From Verrucomicrobiota bacterium (GTDB lineage: Bacteria; Verrucomicrobiota; Verrucomicrobiia; Opitutales; Opitutaceae), in the NCBI GenBank assembly GCA_023443455.1, contig JAEZUE010000034.1, positions 1 to 14,238 of the forward strand: 14,238 nt of DNA, read 5' to 3'. The notes beneath the pieces were generated by a model. It was not told the origin of the DNA. It did no database searches and saw only the letters and a list, made by a program, of their open reading frames with translations. Positions 1 to 6,199 of this stretch are shown here, one piece after another (position 1 is the first letter of the stretch; the number at the start of each line of letters is the position of its first letter). The position numbers were made by a program, and so were the translations under genes.

Positions 1-1390
1 GCTCCGCGAGCGGGTTGATCTGGTCCATGAACTGCGAGAGCTGGCTGCGCGCGAAGAAATCGCGGATCACCGTCGTCAGAGCCTTCGGGTTGATGAGCTT
101 CTGCGGGGTGATCGAGTCGACGCTCTGATCGTAGAGGGTCATGCGTTCGCGCACCAAACGCTCGGTGCGGGAGAGGCCCACGCGGCACTGGTTGGCGAGC
201 AGCTCGCCGACGGTGCGGACGCGGCGGGAACCGAGATGGTCGATGTCGTCGACGATGCCGTCGCCCTTGCGCAGCTTGACCAGGTACTTGGTGGACTCGA
301 CGACGTCCTCGGAGTTGAGGATGCGGGTGTCGAGGTCGGTCTTGAGGGTGAGCTTCTGGTTGACCTTGTAACGGCCGACGCGGCCGAGGTCGTAGCGCTT
401 CGGATCGAAGAAGAGGCGCTTGAGCAGGGCCTTGGCGTTGGCGGTGGTCGGCGGCTCGCCGGGGCGGAGGCGCTTGTAGATCTCCTTGAGGGCCTCCTCC
501 TCGTTGCGGGTCGGGTCCTTCTTGAGCGAGCGGATGATGACACCCTCGTCGTCAGTGGTGTCGATCACGCGCATGGTCGTGATCTCGTGCTTCTCGAAGG
601 TGCGCACGATCGCCTTGGTCAGCGGCTCGAACGCGCGGGCGAGAACCACGCCCTGCTGGGCGTCGATGACGTCCTCGACCAGGACGAGGGTCGAGACGTT
701 CTCGATGTCGAGCGCCTTGGCGACCTTGAGGTCCTGGATCTTGTAGAAGAGGTTGAGGATGTCGATGTCGCTCGAGTAGCCGATGGAGCGGAGCAGCGTC
801 GTGATGAGGAACTTGCGACGGCGACGGCGACGGTCGAGGTAGACGTAGAGCAGGTCGTTGTTGTCGAACTGCACCTCGAGCCAGGTGCCGCGATCGGGGA
901 TGATGCGGAACGAGTGGAGGAGTTTGCCGTTCGGGTGGGTGGCCACCTCGAAACAGAGGCCGGGCGAGCGATGGAGCTGGGAGACCACGACGCGCTCGGC
1001 GCCGTTGATGATGAACGAGCCGCGCTCGGTCACCATCGGGATCTCGCCCATGTAGATCTCCTCGTCCTTGATGTAGTCTTCCTCGCGAAGCCGGAGCTTC
1101 ACGTAGAGCGGCACCGAGTAGGTGATGCCTTCGCGCAGGCACTCGATCTCGGTGTTCTTGGCATCGCCGATGGTGTACGAGACGTACTCGAGAACGAGGC
1201 GCTCGTCATAGGAGGTGATCGGAAAGACCTCGCGGAAGACAGCCTCCAAGCCGTACGGCTTGCGTTGGCTCTGGGGAACGTCCTTCTGCAGAAACTCCAG
1301 GTAGGAGTTGATCTGAATCTCGATGAGATTCGGCGGCTGAATGACTTCGCGGAGCTTGCCGAAATTTTGGCGTTCTAGAGTGGCGGCCAT
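1..1390 (-). CDS. rpoB: RNA polymerase beta subunit, N-terminal part (cut by window edge)
   Basis: Beta subunit of the core RNA polymerase in the cytoplasm. The window holds the first 463 codons; the rest lies beyond base 1. The ATG at 1390 gives MAATLERQNFGKLREVIQPP, followed by the typical beta N-terminus. GEIPMVTERGSFIINGAERV is at residues 115-134 and SQLHRSPG at 137-144. A run of six Arg then Lys at 187-193 is longer than the RRRK seen in E. coli. The segment ends in rifampicin cluster I, reading FFARSQLSQFMDQINPLAE. Ile458 stands at the E. coli Asn518 position, while Gln513 and Asp516 equivalents are kept. The upstream sequence GGGAATCACC before the ATG is only a weak ribosome binding site. 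The gene follows rplL with a 178-base leader carrying two hairpins, the usual rplL-rpoB-rpoC order. Identity is certain; only the C-terminal part is unseen. Confidence 0.98.
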   Translation of the reverse strand, partial: MAATLERQNFGKLREVIQPPNLIEIQINSYLEFLQKDVPQSQRKPYGLEAVFREVFPITSYDERLVLEYVSYTIGDAKNTEIECLREGITYSVPLYVKLRLREEDYIKDEEIYMGEIPMVTERGSFIINGAERVVVSQLHRSPGLCFEVATHPNGKLLHSFRIIPDRGTWLEVQFDNNDLLYVYLDRRRRRRKFLITTLLRSIGYSSDIDILNLFYKIQDLKVAKALDIENVSTLVLVEDVIDAQQGVVLARAFEPLTKAIVRTFEKHEITTMRVIDTTDDEGVIIRSLKKDPTRNEEEALKEIYKRLRPGEPPTTANAKALLKRLFFDPKRYDLGRVGRYKVNQKLTLKTDLDTRILNSEDVVESTKYLVKLRKGDGIVDDIDHLGSRRVRTVGELLANQCRVGLSRTERLVRERMTLYDQSVDSITPQKLINPKALTTVIRDFFARSQLSQFMDQINPLAE

Positions 1391-1436
1391 GGTGATTCCC
1401 GAGTGTTAGGTAACGAGCTGGCGAGTTGTCGCCGAG

Positions 1437-1478
1437 CCCTCACGCCTGCGCACCCCGAGGGATGCGCAGGCGTGAGGG
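1437..1478 (-). promoter_or_regulatory. Perfect 16-bp hairpin in rpoB leader
   Basis: The arms CCCTCACGCCTGCGCA (1437-1452) and TGCGCAGGCGTGAGGG (1463-1478) are exact reverse complements around a 10-base loop. No T-tract follows on either strand, so it is not a classical terminator. It lies between the rplL terminator-like hairpin and the rpoB start, 47 bases before the ATG. In E. coli the rplL-rpoB gap holds an attenuator and an RNase III site; a processing or stability role here is inference. It could also be one copy of a dispersed palindromic repeat. Confidence 0.6.
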
Positions 1479-1490
1479 ATCGCCGAATTC

Positions 1491-1530
1491 AGAAAATGGA
1501 GAAAGACAGGCCGGGAAAACCCGGCCTGTC
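1491..1530 (-). terminator. Terminator-like hairpin (attenuator) after rplL
   Basis: Read on the minus strand, GACAGGCCGGG, loop TTTT, CCCGGCCTGTC forms a perfect 11-bp stem (arms 1505-1515 and 1520-1530). It is followed by TTTCTCCATTTTCT (1504-1491). It begins 38 bases after the rplL stop codon. The interrupted T-run suggests partial rather than full termination. That would lower rpoBC expression relative to the ribosomal protein genes, as the E. coli rplL-rpoB attenuator does. The structure is seen; the function is inferred. Confidence 0.65.
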
Positions 1531-1568
1531 CGAGAACGAAAGCGTTGTAGGAAATCGTGTCCCGCAAC

Positions 1569-1949
1569 TTACTTGAGTTCGACCTTGGCGCCGGCGGCCT
1601 CGAGCTTCTTCTTGATCTCTTCGGCGTCGGCCTTGGCCGCAGCCTCCTTGACGGGCTTCGGCGCACCCTCGACGAGGTCCTTGGCCTCCTTGAGGCCGAG
1701 ACCGGTGATGGCGCGGACTTCCTTGATGACGCCGATCTTGTTGGCGCCGGCCTCGACGAGAACGACGTCGAATTCGGTCTTCTCTTCGGCCGGAGCGGCG
1801 GCGGCGGCGGCCGGAGCGGCGGCGACGGCAACCGGAGCGGCGGCGGAGACGCCCCACTTCTCTTCAAGGGCCTTCACGAGGGAAGCGATTTCGATGACGG
1901 ACTGGCCGGAGAGCCACTCGATGACTTGGTCTTTGGTGATATCGGACAT
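1569..1949 (-). CDS. rplL: 50S ribosomal protein L7/L12
   Basis: Stalk protein of the large ribosomal subunit that recruits and activates translational GTPases such as EF-Tu and EF-G. The 126 residues match the family length. The N-terminal dimerisation domain (about 1-33) begins MSDITKDQVIEWLSGQSV. An Ala/Pro hinge spans about 35-54. The globular C-terminal domain (about 58-126) contains KIGVIKEVRAITGLGLKEAK (71-90) and VEGAPK (93-98), the factor-binding surface. The start at 1949 is the natural N-terminus of the family. No Shine-Dalgarno sequence is visible before it (CACTGATACC). It follows rplJ after a gap of about 150 bases that holds another hairpin, so a separate expression level for this multi-copy protein is plausible. 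Confidence 0.98.
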   Translation of the reverse strand: MSDITKDQVIEWLSGQSVIEIASLVKALEEKWGVSAAAPVAVAAAPAAAAAAPAEEKTEFDVVLVEAGANKIGVIKEVRAITGLGLKEAKDLVEGAPKPVKEAAAKADAEEIKKKLEAAGAKVELK

Positions 1950-2041
1950 GGTATCAGTGAAACGGCTAGCGCCCGAGCGATTGGTGTCGGCCGTTTAAGG
2001 GACGAATCCCCTAGCCTGCTTTCAGTTGACTGTTGCGGTTG

Positions 2042-2073
2042 AAAACCCCGGAGACCCACCAGGGTTTCCGGGG
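2042..2073 (-). terminator. Terminator-like hairpin between rplJ and rplL
   Basis: On the minus strand CCCCGGAAACCC (2073-2062), loop TGGT, GGGTCTCCGGGG (2057-2046) forms a 12-bp stem with one A-C mismatch, followed by TTTT (2045-2042) and CAACC. The T-run is short, so read-through is likely. It starts 29 bases after the rplJ stop codon. It may act as a partial terminator or as a processing or stabilising element in front of rplL. Confidence 0.5.
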
Positions 2074-2102
2074 AAGGATGGAAGGAAAGAGCCGCGATCG
2101 CC

Positions 2103-2615
2103 TCAGGAGGCGGCGCGAATCTTGGCCTGAAGAACGTTGACGAGCGCCTGCGGCACACCGTTGACAACCCGCACGAGGCTGGTGGCCGGGGTGTTGAACA
2201 GCGAGAGCAGCTGGGCGCGGAGGACGTCGAGCGACGGGAGCTCGGAGAGCGTGATGACGTCGGCCTGGCTGAAAAGCCGGCCGTCGACCACACCACCCTT
2301 GATCTCGAGCTTCTGTTTGTCGTCGAAGAACTTCTTGACGATCTTCGCAACACCGGAGGGATTGCGGCCACCGACGAGGATGGCGGTCTGACCGGCGAGA
2401 AGGTTGTCGAACTCGGGGAGTCCGGCGTCCTTCGCGGCGACACGCAGGGAGCTGTTCTTGACCACGTGGAACTCGGCCTGTTCGGCGGCGAGTTGGCCAC
2501 GGAGGGTCGCGACATCAGCCACGGTCACCTTCTGGAAATTGGTGATAAGGACGTAATCCGACTTTTGCAGGTGCCGGGAGACTTCCTCGATGAGATACTT
2601 TTTCTCGGAACGCAT
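2103..2615 (-). CDS. rplJ: 50S ribosomal protein L10
   Basis: Large-subunit protein that binds 23S rRNA and anchors the L7/L12 dimers of the stalk. It has 170 residues, the usual length. The N-terminal rRNA-binding domain begins MRSEKKYLIEEVSRHLQKSD, and the conserved FHVVKNSSLRVAAK lies at 49-62. The C-terminal helix (about 128-168) is the L12 docking segment. The gene starts only 12 bases after the rplA stop codon, so translational coupling is likely. The spacer (CGCCGCCCCGCC) has no Shine-Dalgarno sequence. There is no room for the structured L10 leader that in gammaproteobacteria and Firmicutes precedes rplJ and mediates autogenous control. Confidence 0.98.
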   Translation of the reverse strand: MRSEKKYLIEEVSRHLQKSDYVLITNFQKVTVADVATLRGQLAAEQAEFHVVKNSSLRVAAKDAGLPEFDNLLAGQTAILVGGRNPSGVAKIVKKFFDDKQKLEIKGGVVDGRLFSQADVITLSELPSLDVLRAQLLSLFNTPATSLVRVVNGVPQALVNVLQAKIRAAS

Positions 2616-2627
2616 GGCGGGGCGGCG

Positions 2628-3323
2628 TTAGAACTTGGAGTATTCGCTGGAGGCGAGCGCGATGCCCGGGCTCATGGAAGCCGAGATCGACAGGCCGAGA
2701 ATGAAACGGCCTTTGACGGCCGCGGGCTTGGCTTTGCCGATCGTGCCGATCACGGTGTTGGCGTTCTCGACGATCTGTTCGACGGTGAAGGAGCGCTTGC
2801 CGATCGGAATTCCGATGTTGGCACCCTTGTCCATCTTGAACTCGACGCGGCCGGCCTTCACTTCCTTGATCGCTTGGGCGATGTTGTCGGTGACGGTACC
2901 CGACTTCGGATTGGGCATCAGGCCCTTCGGACCGAGCACGCGGGCGAGGGAACGGACTTCCTTCATCGCCGCGGGAGTGGCGATCGCGACGTCGAAATCG
3001 AGCCAACCGGCGCTGATCTTCTCCATGAGTTCCTTCAACCCGGCGACATCGGCGCCGGCGGCGAGGGCCGCCTCGGCATCGTCGGTGAAGACAATCACGC
3101 GCACCTTCTTGCCGCTACCGTGGGGGAGCGGCGTGGTGCCACGCACCATTTGGTCGCCCTGAGTCGGGTTTGCGCCGAGACGGAACGAAAGCTCGACGGT
3201 CTCGTCGAACTTGGTCTTGGGGAAGCGGGAGAGCAGCTCCACCGCCTCCTGGAGCGAATACTCCTTGGAGAGGTCCGCAACCTTGAGCGCGTTGCGGAAC
3301 CGTTTGCTTTGCTTTTTAGGCAT
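2628..3323 (-). CDS. rplA: 50S ribosomal protein L1
   Basis: Protein of the L1 stalk of the large subunit, which binds 23S rRNA and helps release deacylated tRNA. It has 231 residues, the normal length. The start is MPKKQSKRFRNALKVADLSK. FDETVELSFRLG (39-50) belongs to domain I. The family signature LGPKGLMPNPKSGTV is at 130-144. VEFKMDKGANIGIPIGKRSF follows in the returning domain I half. It lies 67 bases after rplK, and a small GC-rich stem-loop in that gap could be an L1 binding site. In other bacteria L1 represses its own operon by binding mRNA. No clear ribosome binding site precedes the ATG (ACCACATCCCAA). Confidence 0.98.
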   Translation of the reverse strand: MPKKQSKRFRNALKVADLSKEYSLQEAVELLSRFPKTKFDETVELSFRLGANPTQGDQMVRGTTPLPHGSGKKVRVIVFTDDAEAALAAGADVAGLKELMEKISAGWLDFDVAIATPAAMKEVRSLARVLGPKGLMPNPKSGTVTDNIAQAIKEVKAGRVEFKMDKGANIGIPIGKRSFTVEQIVENANTVIGTIGKAKPAAVKGRFILGLSISASMSPGIALASSEYSKF

Positions 3324-3350
3324 TTGGGATGTGGTTGCGGTACAAATGTC

Positions 3351-3372
3351 CCGCGCTGCGAGACTCCCGCGG
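3351..3372 (-). promoter_or_regulatory. Small stem-loop before rplA, weak candidate L1 operator
   Basis: On the minus strand CCGCG (3372-3368) pairs with CGCGG (3355-3351) around a loop beginning GGAG. L1 operators and the 23S L1 site carry a conserved GGGAG-type element in an asymmetric loop, which this resembles only loosely. It is the only structured element seen in the rplK-rplA gap. The assignment is speculative. Confidence 0.2.
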
Positions 3373-3390
3373 TTGATCTGACAAGAGAAC

Positions 3391-3816
3391 CTAGTCGACG
3401 ACGTCGATGCCCATGCTGCGGGCGGTGCCGGCGATCACGTTGATCATGGCCGCCTCGCTGGTCGCGTTGATGTCCTTCTGCTTCATCTTCGCGATTTCGA
3501 GCAACTGCTTCTTCGTCACCTTGCCGACCTTGTCCTTGTTCGGCTTGCCGGATCCGGAAGCGATGTTGCACGCCTTCTTCAGGAGCACGGACGCCGGCGG
3601 CGACTTGAGGATGTAGGTGAACGACTTGTCGCTGAAGACCGTGATGACCACGGGCAGGATCAGTCCGTTCTGGTCTTTGGTCCTGGCGTTGAAGTCCTTG
3701 CAGAACGCCATGATGTTGACGCCCTGGGCGCCGAGCGCGGGACCGACCGGGGGCGCGGGATTGGCGGCGCCGGCAGGCAGTTGGAGACGGATGATGCCCT
3801 GAACTTTCTTGGCCAT
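3391..3816 (-). CDS. rplK: 50S ribosomal protein L11
   Basis: Large-subunit protein at the GTPase-associated centre; it binds 23S rRNA and contacts elongation factors. It has 141 residues, the usual size. The N-terminal domain has MAKKVQGIIRLQLPAG and the hallmark APPVGPALGAQGVNI at 21-35. The C-terminal rRNA-binding domain (about 88-139) includes KKQLLEIAKMKQKD and ends GTARSMGIDVVD. It starts 27 bases after nusG, which leaves no space for the L1 leader found upstream of rplK in E. coli. The sequence before the ATG (CCGCTTTTTCCC) lacks a Shine-Dalgarno motif. Confidence 0.98.
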   Translation of the reverse strand: MAKKVQGIIRLQLPAGAANPAPPVGPALGAQGVNIMAFCKDFNARTKDQNGLILPVVITVFSDKSFTYILKSPPASVLLKKACNIASGSGKPNKDKVGKVTKKQLLEIAKMKQKDINATSEAAMINVIAGTARSMGIDVVD

Positions 3817-3843
3817 GGGAAAAAGCGGTTAGTGGGAAACGGG

Positions 3844-4422
3844 TTAGTTGGCGGCGCGTTCGACCTGCCAATATTCGAGCTCGACCGGCGTGAAACGGCC
3901 GAAGATGGAGACGGAAATCTTGAGCTTGCCGCGCTCGGGATCGATTTCGTCGATCCGGCCGGTGAGATTGAGGAAGGGGCCGTCAGTGATTTTGACCTCC
4001 TCGCCGACCTCGTAGCTGACCTTCGGAACTTCCTTGCCCGAGGCGGCTTCGACCCGGTTGCGGATATCGTCGATTTCCACCTGACGCAGAGGAGCGGGAC
4101 GATCACCGCCGACAAAGCCGATGACACCCGGCGCCTCGCGCACGAAATACCACGGCTTGTTCATGACCTTCCCGTTCTCATCGTACAGTTTCATCTGCAC
4201 GAAGACGTAGCCGGGGATGAGCTTGCGCTCCTTCGAGGTCTTCTTGCCGCGCTTGACCTCCGACACCTGTTCGGTGGGGAGGAGCACCTCGAAGATGTTC
4301 TCGCCGAGCTCTTCGATCGGGCCGAACTTCTCGATGTATTGCTTCACCTTGCCCTCTTGGCCGGAGAGCGTGTGGACGGCGAACCACTGGGTGCCTTGGG
4401 GAACGGTCATTTCAGCAGGCAT
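3844..4422 (-). CDS. nusG: Transcription termination/antitermination protein NusG
   Basis: Elongation factor that binds RNA polymerase through its NGN domain and links it to ribosomes or Rho through its KOW domain. It has 192 residues, slightly longer than the 181 of E. coli. The NGN domain covers about 11-112, with TQWFAVHTLSGQE near the start and KLIPGYVFVQM at 67-77. The KOW domain covers about 138-188 and includes VGEEVKITDGPFLNLTGRI. The loop around 52-66 is charged (KRGKKTSKERK). The start at 4422 gives MPAEMTVPQG; a second ATG at 4410 is possible, and neither has a ribosome binding site. It lies 12 bases after secE, the standard secE-nusG pair. Confidence 0.97.
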   Translation of the reverse strand: MPAEMTVPQGTQWFAVHTLSGQEGKVKQYIEKFGPIEELGENIFEVLLPTEQVSEVKRGKKTSKERKLIPGYVFVQMKLYDENGKVMNKPWYFVREAPGVIGFVGGDRPAPLRQVEIDDIRNRVEAASGKEVPKVSYEVGEEVKITDGPFLNLTGRIDEIDPERGKLKISVSIFGRFTPVELEYWQVERAAN

Positions 4423-4434
4423 GGTACGGGTGGT

Positions 4435-4638
4435 TCAGCTCACCCAGGAGGTGACGAGGTCGACGACCTGGTAGAGAGAGAAATCGGACAAACTGGTGAA
4501 AAGCCCAAGCAGCACCGACGCGACGATCACGAGAATGGTGGAATCCCGGAGTTCGCGGTACGTGGGCCAAGACGCCTTCTTGAGCTCGGCGATCATTTCG
4601 CCGGTGAAGGTGCGGATGCTGCTGAAAGGGTTTTTCAT
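4435..4638 (-). CDS. secE: Preprotein translocase subunit SecE
   Basis: Small essential subunit of the SecYEG channel in the inner membrane. It has 67 residues, typical of the short SecE form with one membrane span. It begins MKNPFSSIRTFTGEMIAELK. The family signature ELKKASWPTYREL is at about 18-30 and the membrane helix at about 33-52. A longer frame up to 4677 exists, but it would run through the tRNA-Trp gene, so the ATG at 4638 is chosen. That ATG lies only 9 bases from the encoded CCA end of tRNA-Trp. After tRNA processing the mRNA would have an extremely short leader without a Shine-Dalgarno sequence. It is followed by nusG. Confidence 0.95.
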   Translation of the reverse strand: MKNPFSSIRTFTGEMIAELKKASWPTYRELRDSTILVIVASVLLGLFTSLSDFSLYQVVDLVTSWVS

Positions 4639-4647
4639 GGACGGAAG

Positions 4648-4723
4648 TGGCAGGGCAGGAGGGAATCGAACCCCCAACCAACGGTTTTGGAGACCGCTAC
4701 TCTACCAATTGAGCTACTGCCCT
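4648..4723 (-). tRNA. tRNA-Trp (anticodon CCA)
   Basis: Full cloverleaf of 76 bases including an encoded CCA end. The acceptor AGGGCAG (4723-4717) pairs perfectly with CTGCCCT (4658-4652), with discriminator G at 4651. The anticodon loop CTCCAAA gives anticodon CCA, closed by GCGGT/ACCGT. The T arm is GGGGG-TTCGATT-CCCTC. Its place between tuf and secE is the common bacterial arrangement. Confidence 0.97.
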
Positions 4724-4725
4724 GT

Positions 4726-4792
4726 AAAAAACGGTTTCGGAGACAGTACGGCCGAGGCCTCGCGGCGAGACCTCGGCGTACGCGGGAAACCG
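4726..4792 (-). terminator. Strong terminator-like hairpin after tuf, abutting tRNA-Trp
   Basis: On the minus strand the outer stem CGGTTTC (4792-4786) pairs with GAAACCG (4738-4732). Inside it, GTAC, then GCCGAGG/CCTCGGC, then CTCG/CGAG pair around a CCG loop, with a single-base bulge and small mismatches. The last paired base is followed directly by TTTTTT (4731-4726). This has the form of an intrinsic terminator for tuf. The T-tract stops 2 bases before the tRNA-Trp 5' end. Either read-through or a separate promoter must serve tRNA-Trp and secE-nusG. Confidence 0.75.
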
Positions 4793-4806
4793 GTTACTCG
4801 AACGAC

Positions 4807-5997
4807 TTACTCCGTGATCTCGGTGATACGACCGGCACCGATGGTGCGGCCGCCTTCACGGATGGCAAAGCGCTGGAACTTCTCCATCGCGATCGGCGTG
4901 AGGAGCTCGACGTCGAGGCTGATATTGTCGCCAGGCATGACCATCTCGACGCCCTGCGGGAGGACGATCGAACCGGTCACGTCGGTCGTGCGGAAGTAGA
5001 ACTGCGGACGATAGCCGTTGAAGAACGGAGTATGGCGGCCACCTTCATCCTTGGTGAGGACGTAGATCTCGGCCTTGCCCTTCTTGTGCGGCTTGATGCT
5101 CTTCGGCGCGGCGATGACCTGACCACGCTCGATGCCGTCCTTGTCGACGCCACGGAGCAGGATGCCGACGTTGTCACCGGCCTGGCCCTGATCGAGGAGC
5201 TTGCGGAACATTTCGATACCGGTCACGACGGTGGTGGCGGTGTCGCGGAGGCCGACGATCTCGACGGTCTCGTTGATCTTGACCACGCCGCGCTCGATAC
5301 GACCGGTGGCGACGGTGCCACGACCGGTGATCGAGAAGACGTCCTCGACGGACATCAGGAAGGGCTTGTCCATCTCGCGAGCCGGCTCCGGAATCTCGGA
5401 ATCGATCGCATCCATGAGCTCCTGGATGGCCTTGAGGCCTTCCGGCTTGCCCTCGAGGGCGGCGGTGGCGGAACCACGGATGATCTTGGCGTTGTCGCCA
5501 TCGAAGTTGTACTTCGAGAGGAGCTCGCGGATTTCCATCTCGACGAGGTCGAGGAGTTCGGCGTCGTCGATGAGGTCGACCTTGTTCAGGAAGACGACGA
5601 TCTTCGGCACACCGACCTGGCGGGCGAGCAGGATGTGCTCACGGGTCTGCGGCATCGGGCCGTCGGCGGCGCTGACGACGAGGATGGCGCCGTCCATCTG
5701 GGCCGCACCCGTGATCATGTTCTTCACGAAGTCGGCGTGGCCGGGGCAGTCGACGTGCGCATAGTGGCGGTTGTCGGACTGGTACTCGACGTGGGCGACC
5801 GCGATCGTGACGATCTTGGAGGCGTCGCGAACGGTACCGCCCTTGGCGATGTCAGCGTAGGACTTGAGCTCAGCCAAACCCTTGCCCGCCTGGACGGCGA
5901 GAATCGAGGTCGTGAGAGTGGTCTTGCCGTGGTCAACGTGGCCGATAGTGCCGACGTTCACGTGCGGTTTAGTGCGTTCGAATGTACCTTTAGCCAT
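4807..5997 (-). CDS. tuf: Elongation factor Tu, with unusual switch I
   Basis: GTPase that delivers aminoacyl-tRNA to the ribosomal A site. It has 396 residues, close to the family length, starting MAKGTFERTKPHVNVGTIG. Visible motifs are the P-loop GHVDHGKT (19-26), DCPGH (83-87) with the catalytic His87, and NKVD (138-141). Domains II and III include RGTVATGRIERG, KDEGGRHTPFFNGYRPQFYF and the end GGRTIGAGRITEI. The odd part is switch I. Where EF-Tu normally has a segment ending EEKARGITI, this protein reads GGTVRDASKIVTI (53-65). Thr64, the Mg/GTP-sensing residue, is kept, but the Arg-Gly before it is Lys-Ile. The rest is intact, so the gene looks functional. It is flanked by tRNA-Thr and tRNA-Trp. 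No Shine-Dalgarno sequence precedes the ATG (CAACGTCCAC). Confidence 0.97.
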   Translation of the reverse strand: MAKGTFERTKPHVNVGTIGHVDHGKTTLTTSILAVQAGKGLAELKSYADIAKGGTVRDASKIVTIAVAHVEYQSDNRHYAHVDCPGHADFVKNMITGAAQMDGAILVVSAADGPMPQTREHILLARQVGVPKIVVFLNKVDLIDDAELLDLVEMEIRELLSKYNFDGDNAKIIRGSATAALEGKPEGLKAIQELMDAIDSEIPEPAREMDKPFLMSVEDVFSITGRGTVATGRIERGVVKINETVEIVGLRDTATTVVTGIEMFRKLLDQGQAGDNVGILLRGVDKDGIERGQVIAAPKSIKPHKKGKAEIYVLTKDEGGRHTPFFNGYRPQFYFRTTDVTGSIVLPQGVEMVMPGDNISLDVELLTPIAMEKFQRFAIREGGRTIGAGRITEITE

Positions 5998-6043
5998 GTG
6001 GACGTTGATTAGTGTGGAAGAGATGTCTGATCTGGATGGGCGG

Positions 6044-6079
6044 CCCCGAGTTTAATTTACGTCGGGGAACCTGCCGACG
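6044..6079 (-). promoter_or_regulatory. Two mutually exclusive stem-loops in the tRNA-Thr–tuf spacer
   Basis: In the 89-base spacer, CGTCGG (6079-6074, minus strand) can pair with CCGACG (6065-6060). The overlapping CCCCGA (6067-6062) can instead pair with TCGGGG (6049-6044). Both are 6-bp stems sharing bases 6062-6065, so only one can form at a time. This could be a switch in the tuf leader or simply processing structure next to the tRNA. No T-tract is present. Confidence 0.3.
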
Positions 6080-6086
6080 GATGCCC

Positions 6087-6162
6087 TGGAGCCCTTGACC
6101 GGATTCGAACCGGTGACCTCGCCCTTACCAAGGGCGTGCTCTACCAACTGAGCTACAAGGGC
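6087..6162 (-). tRNA. tRNA-Thr (anticodon GGT)
   Basis: Full cloverleaf of 76 bases with an encoded CCA end. The acceptor GCCCTTG (6162-6156) pairs with CAAGGGC (6097-6091), discriminator T at 6090. The anticodon loop TTGGTAA gives GGT, closed by CGCCC/GGGCG. The T arm is ACCGG-TTCGAAT-CCGGT. It precedes tuf by 89 bases and is probably co-transcribed with it. Confidence 0.97.
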
Positions 6163-6199
6163 GACTAGGACAAAAGACCAAAACCGAAAAAGAGGGCGG

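Noticed and set aside
236..1378. 380-codon open frame on the plus strand
   Set aside because: It is the antisense shadow of rpoB, with no domain or ribosome binding site.
4639..4677. Longer secE start with 13 extra residues
   Set aside because: It would place the coding start inside the tRNA-Trp gene; the ATG at 4638 gives the normal SecE N-terminus.
3781..6012. 743-codon open frame on the plus strand
   Set aside because: It lies antisense to nusG, secE, two-sided tRNA-Trp and tuf, which are all certain. Its translation is Asp/Glu/Leu/Val-rich, as expected from the reverse of strongly biased GC-rich codons.
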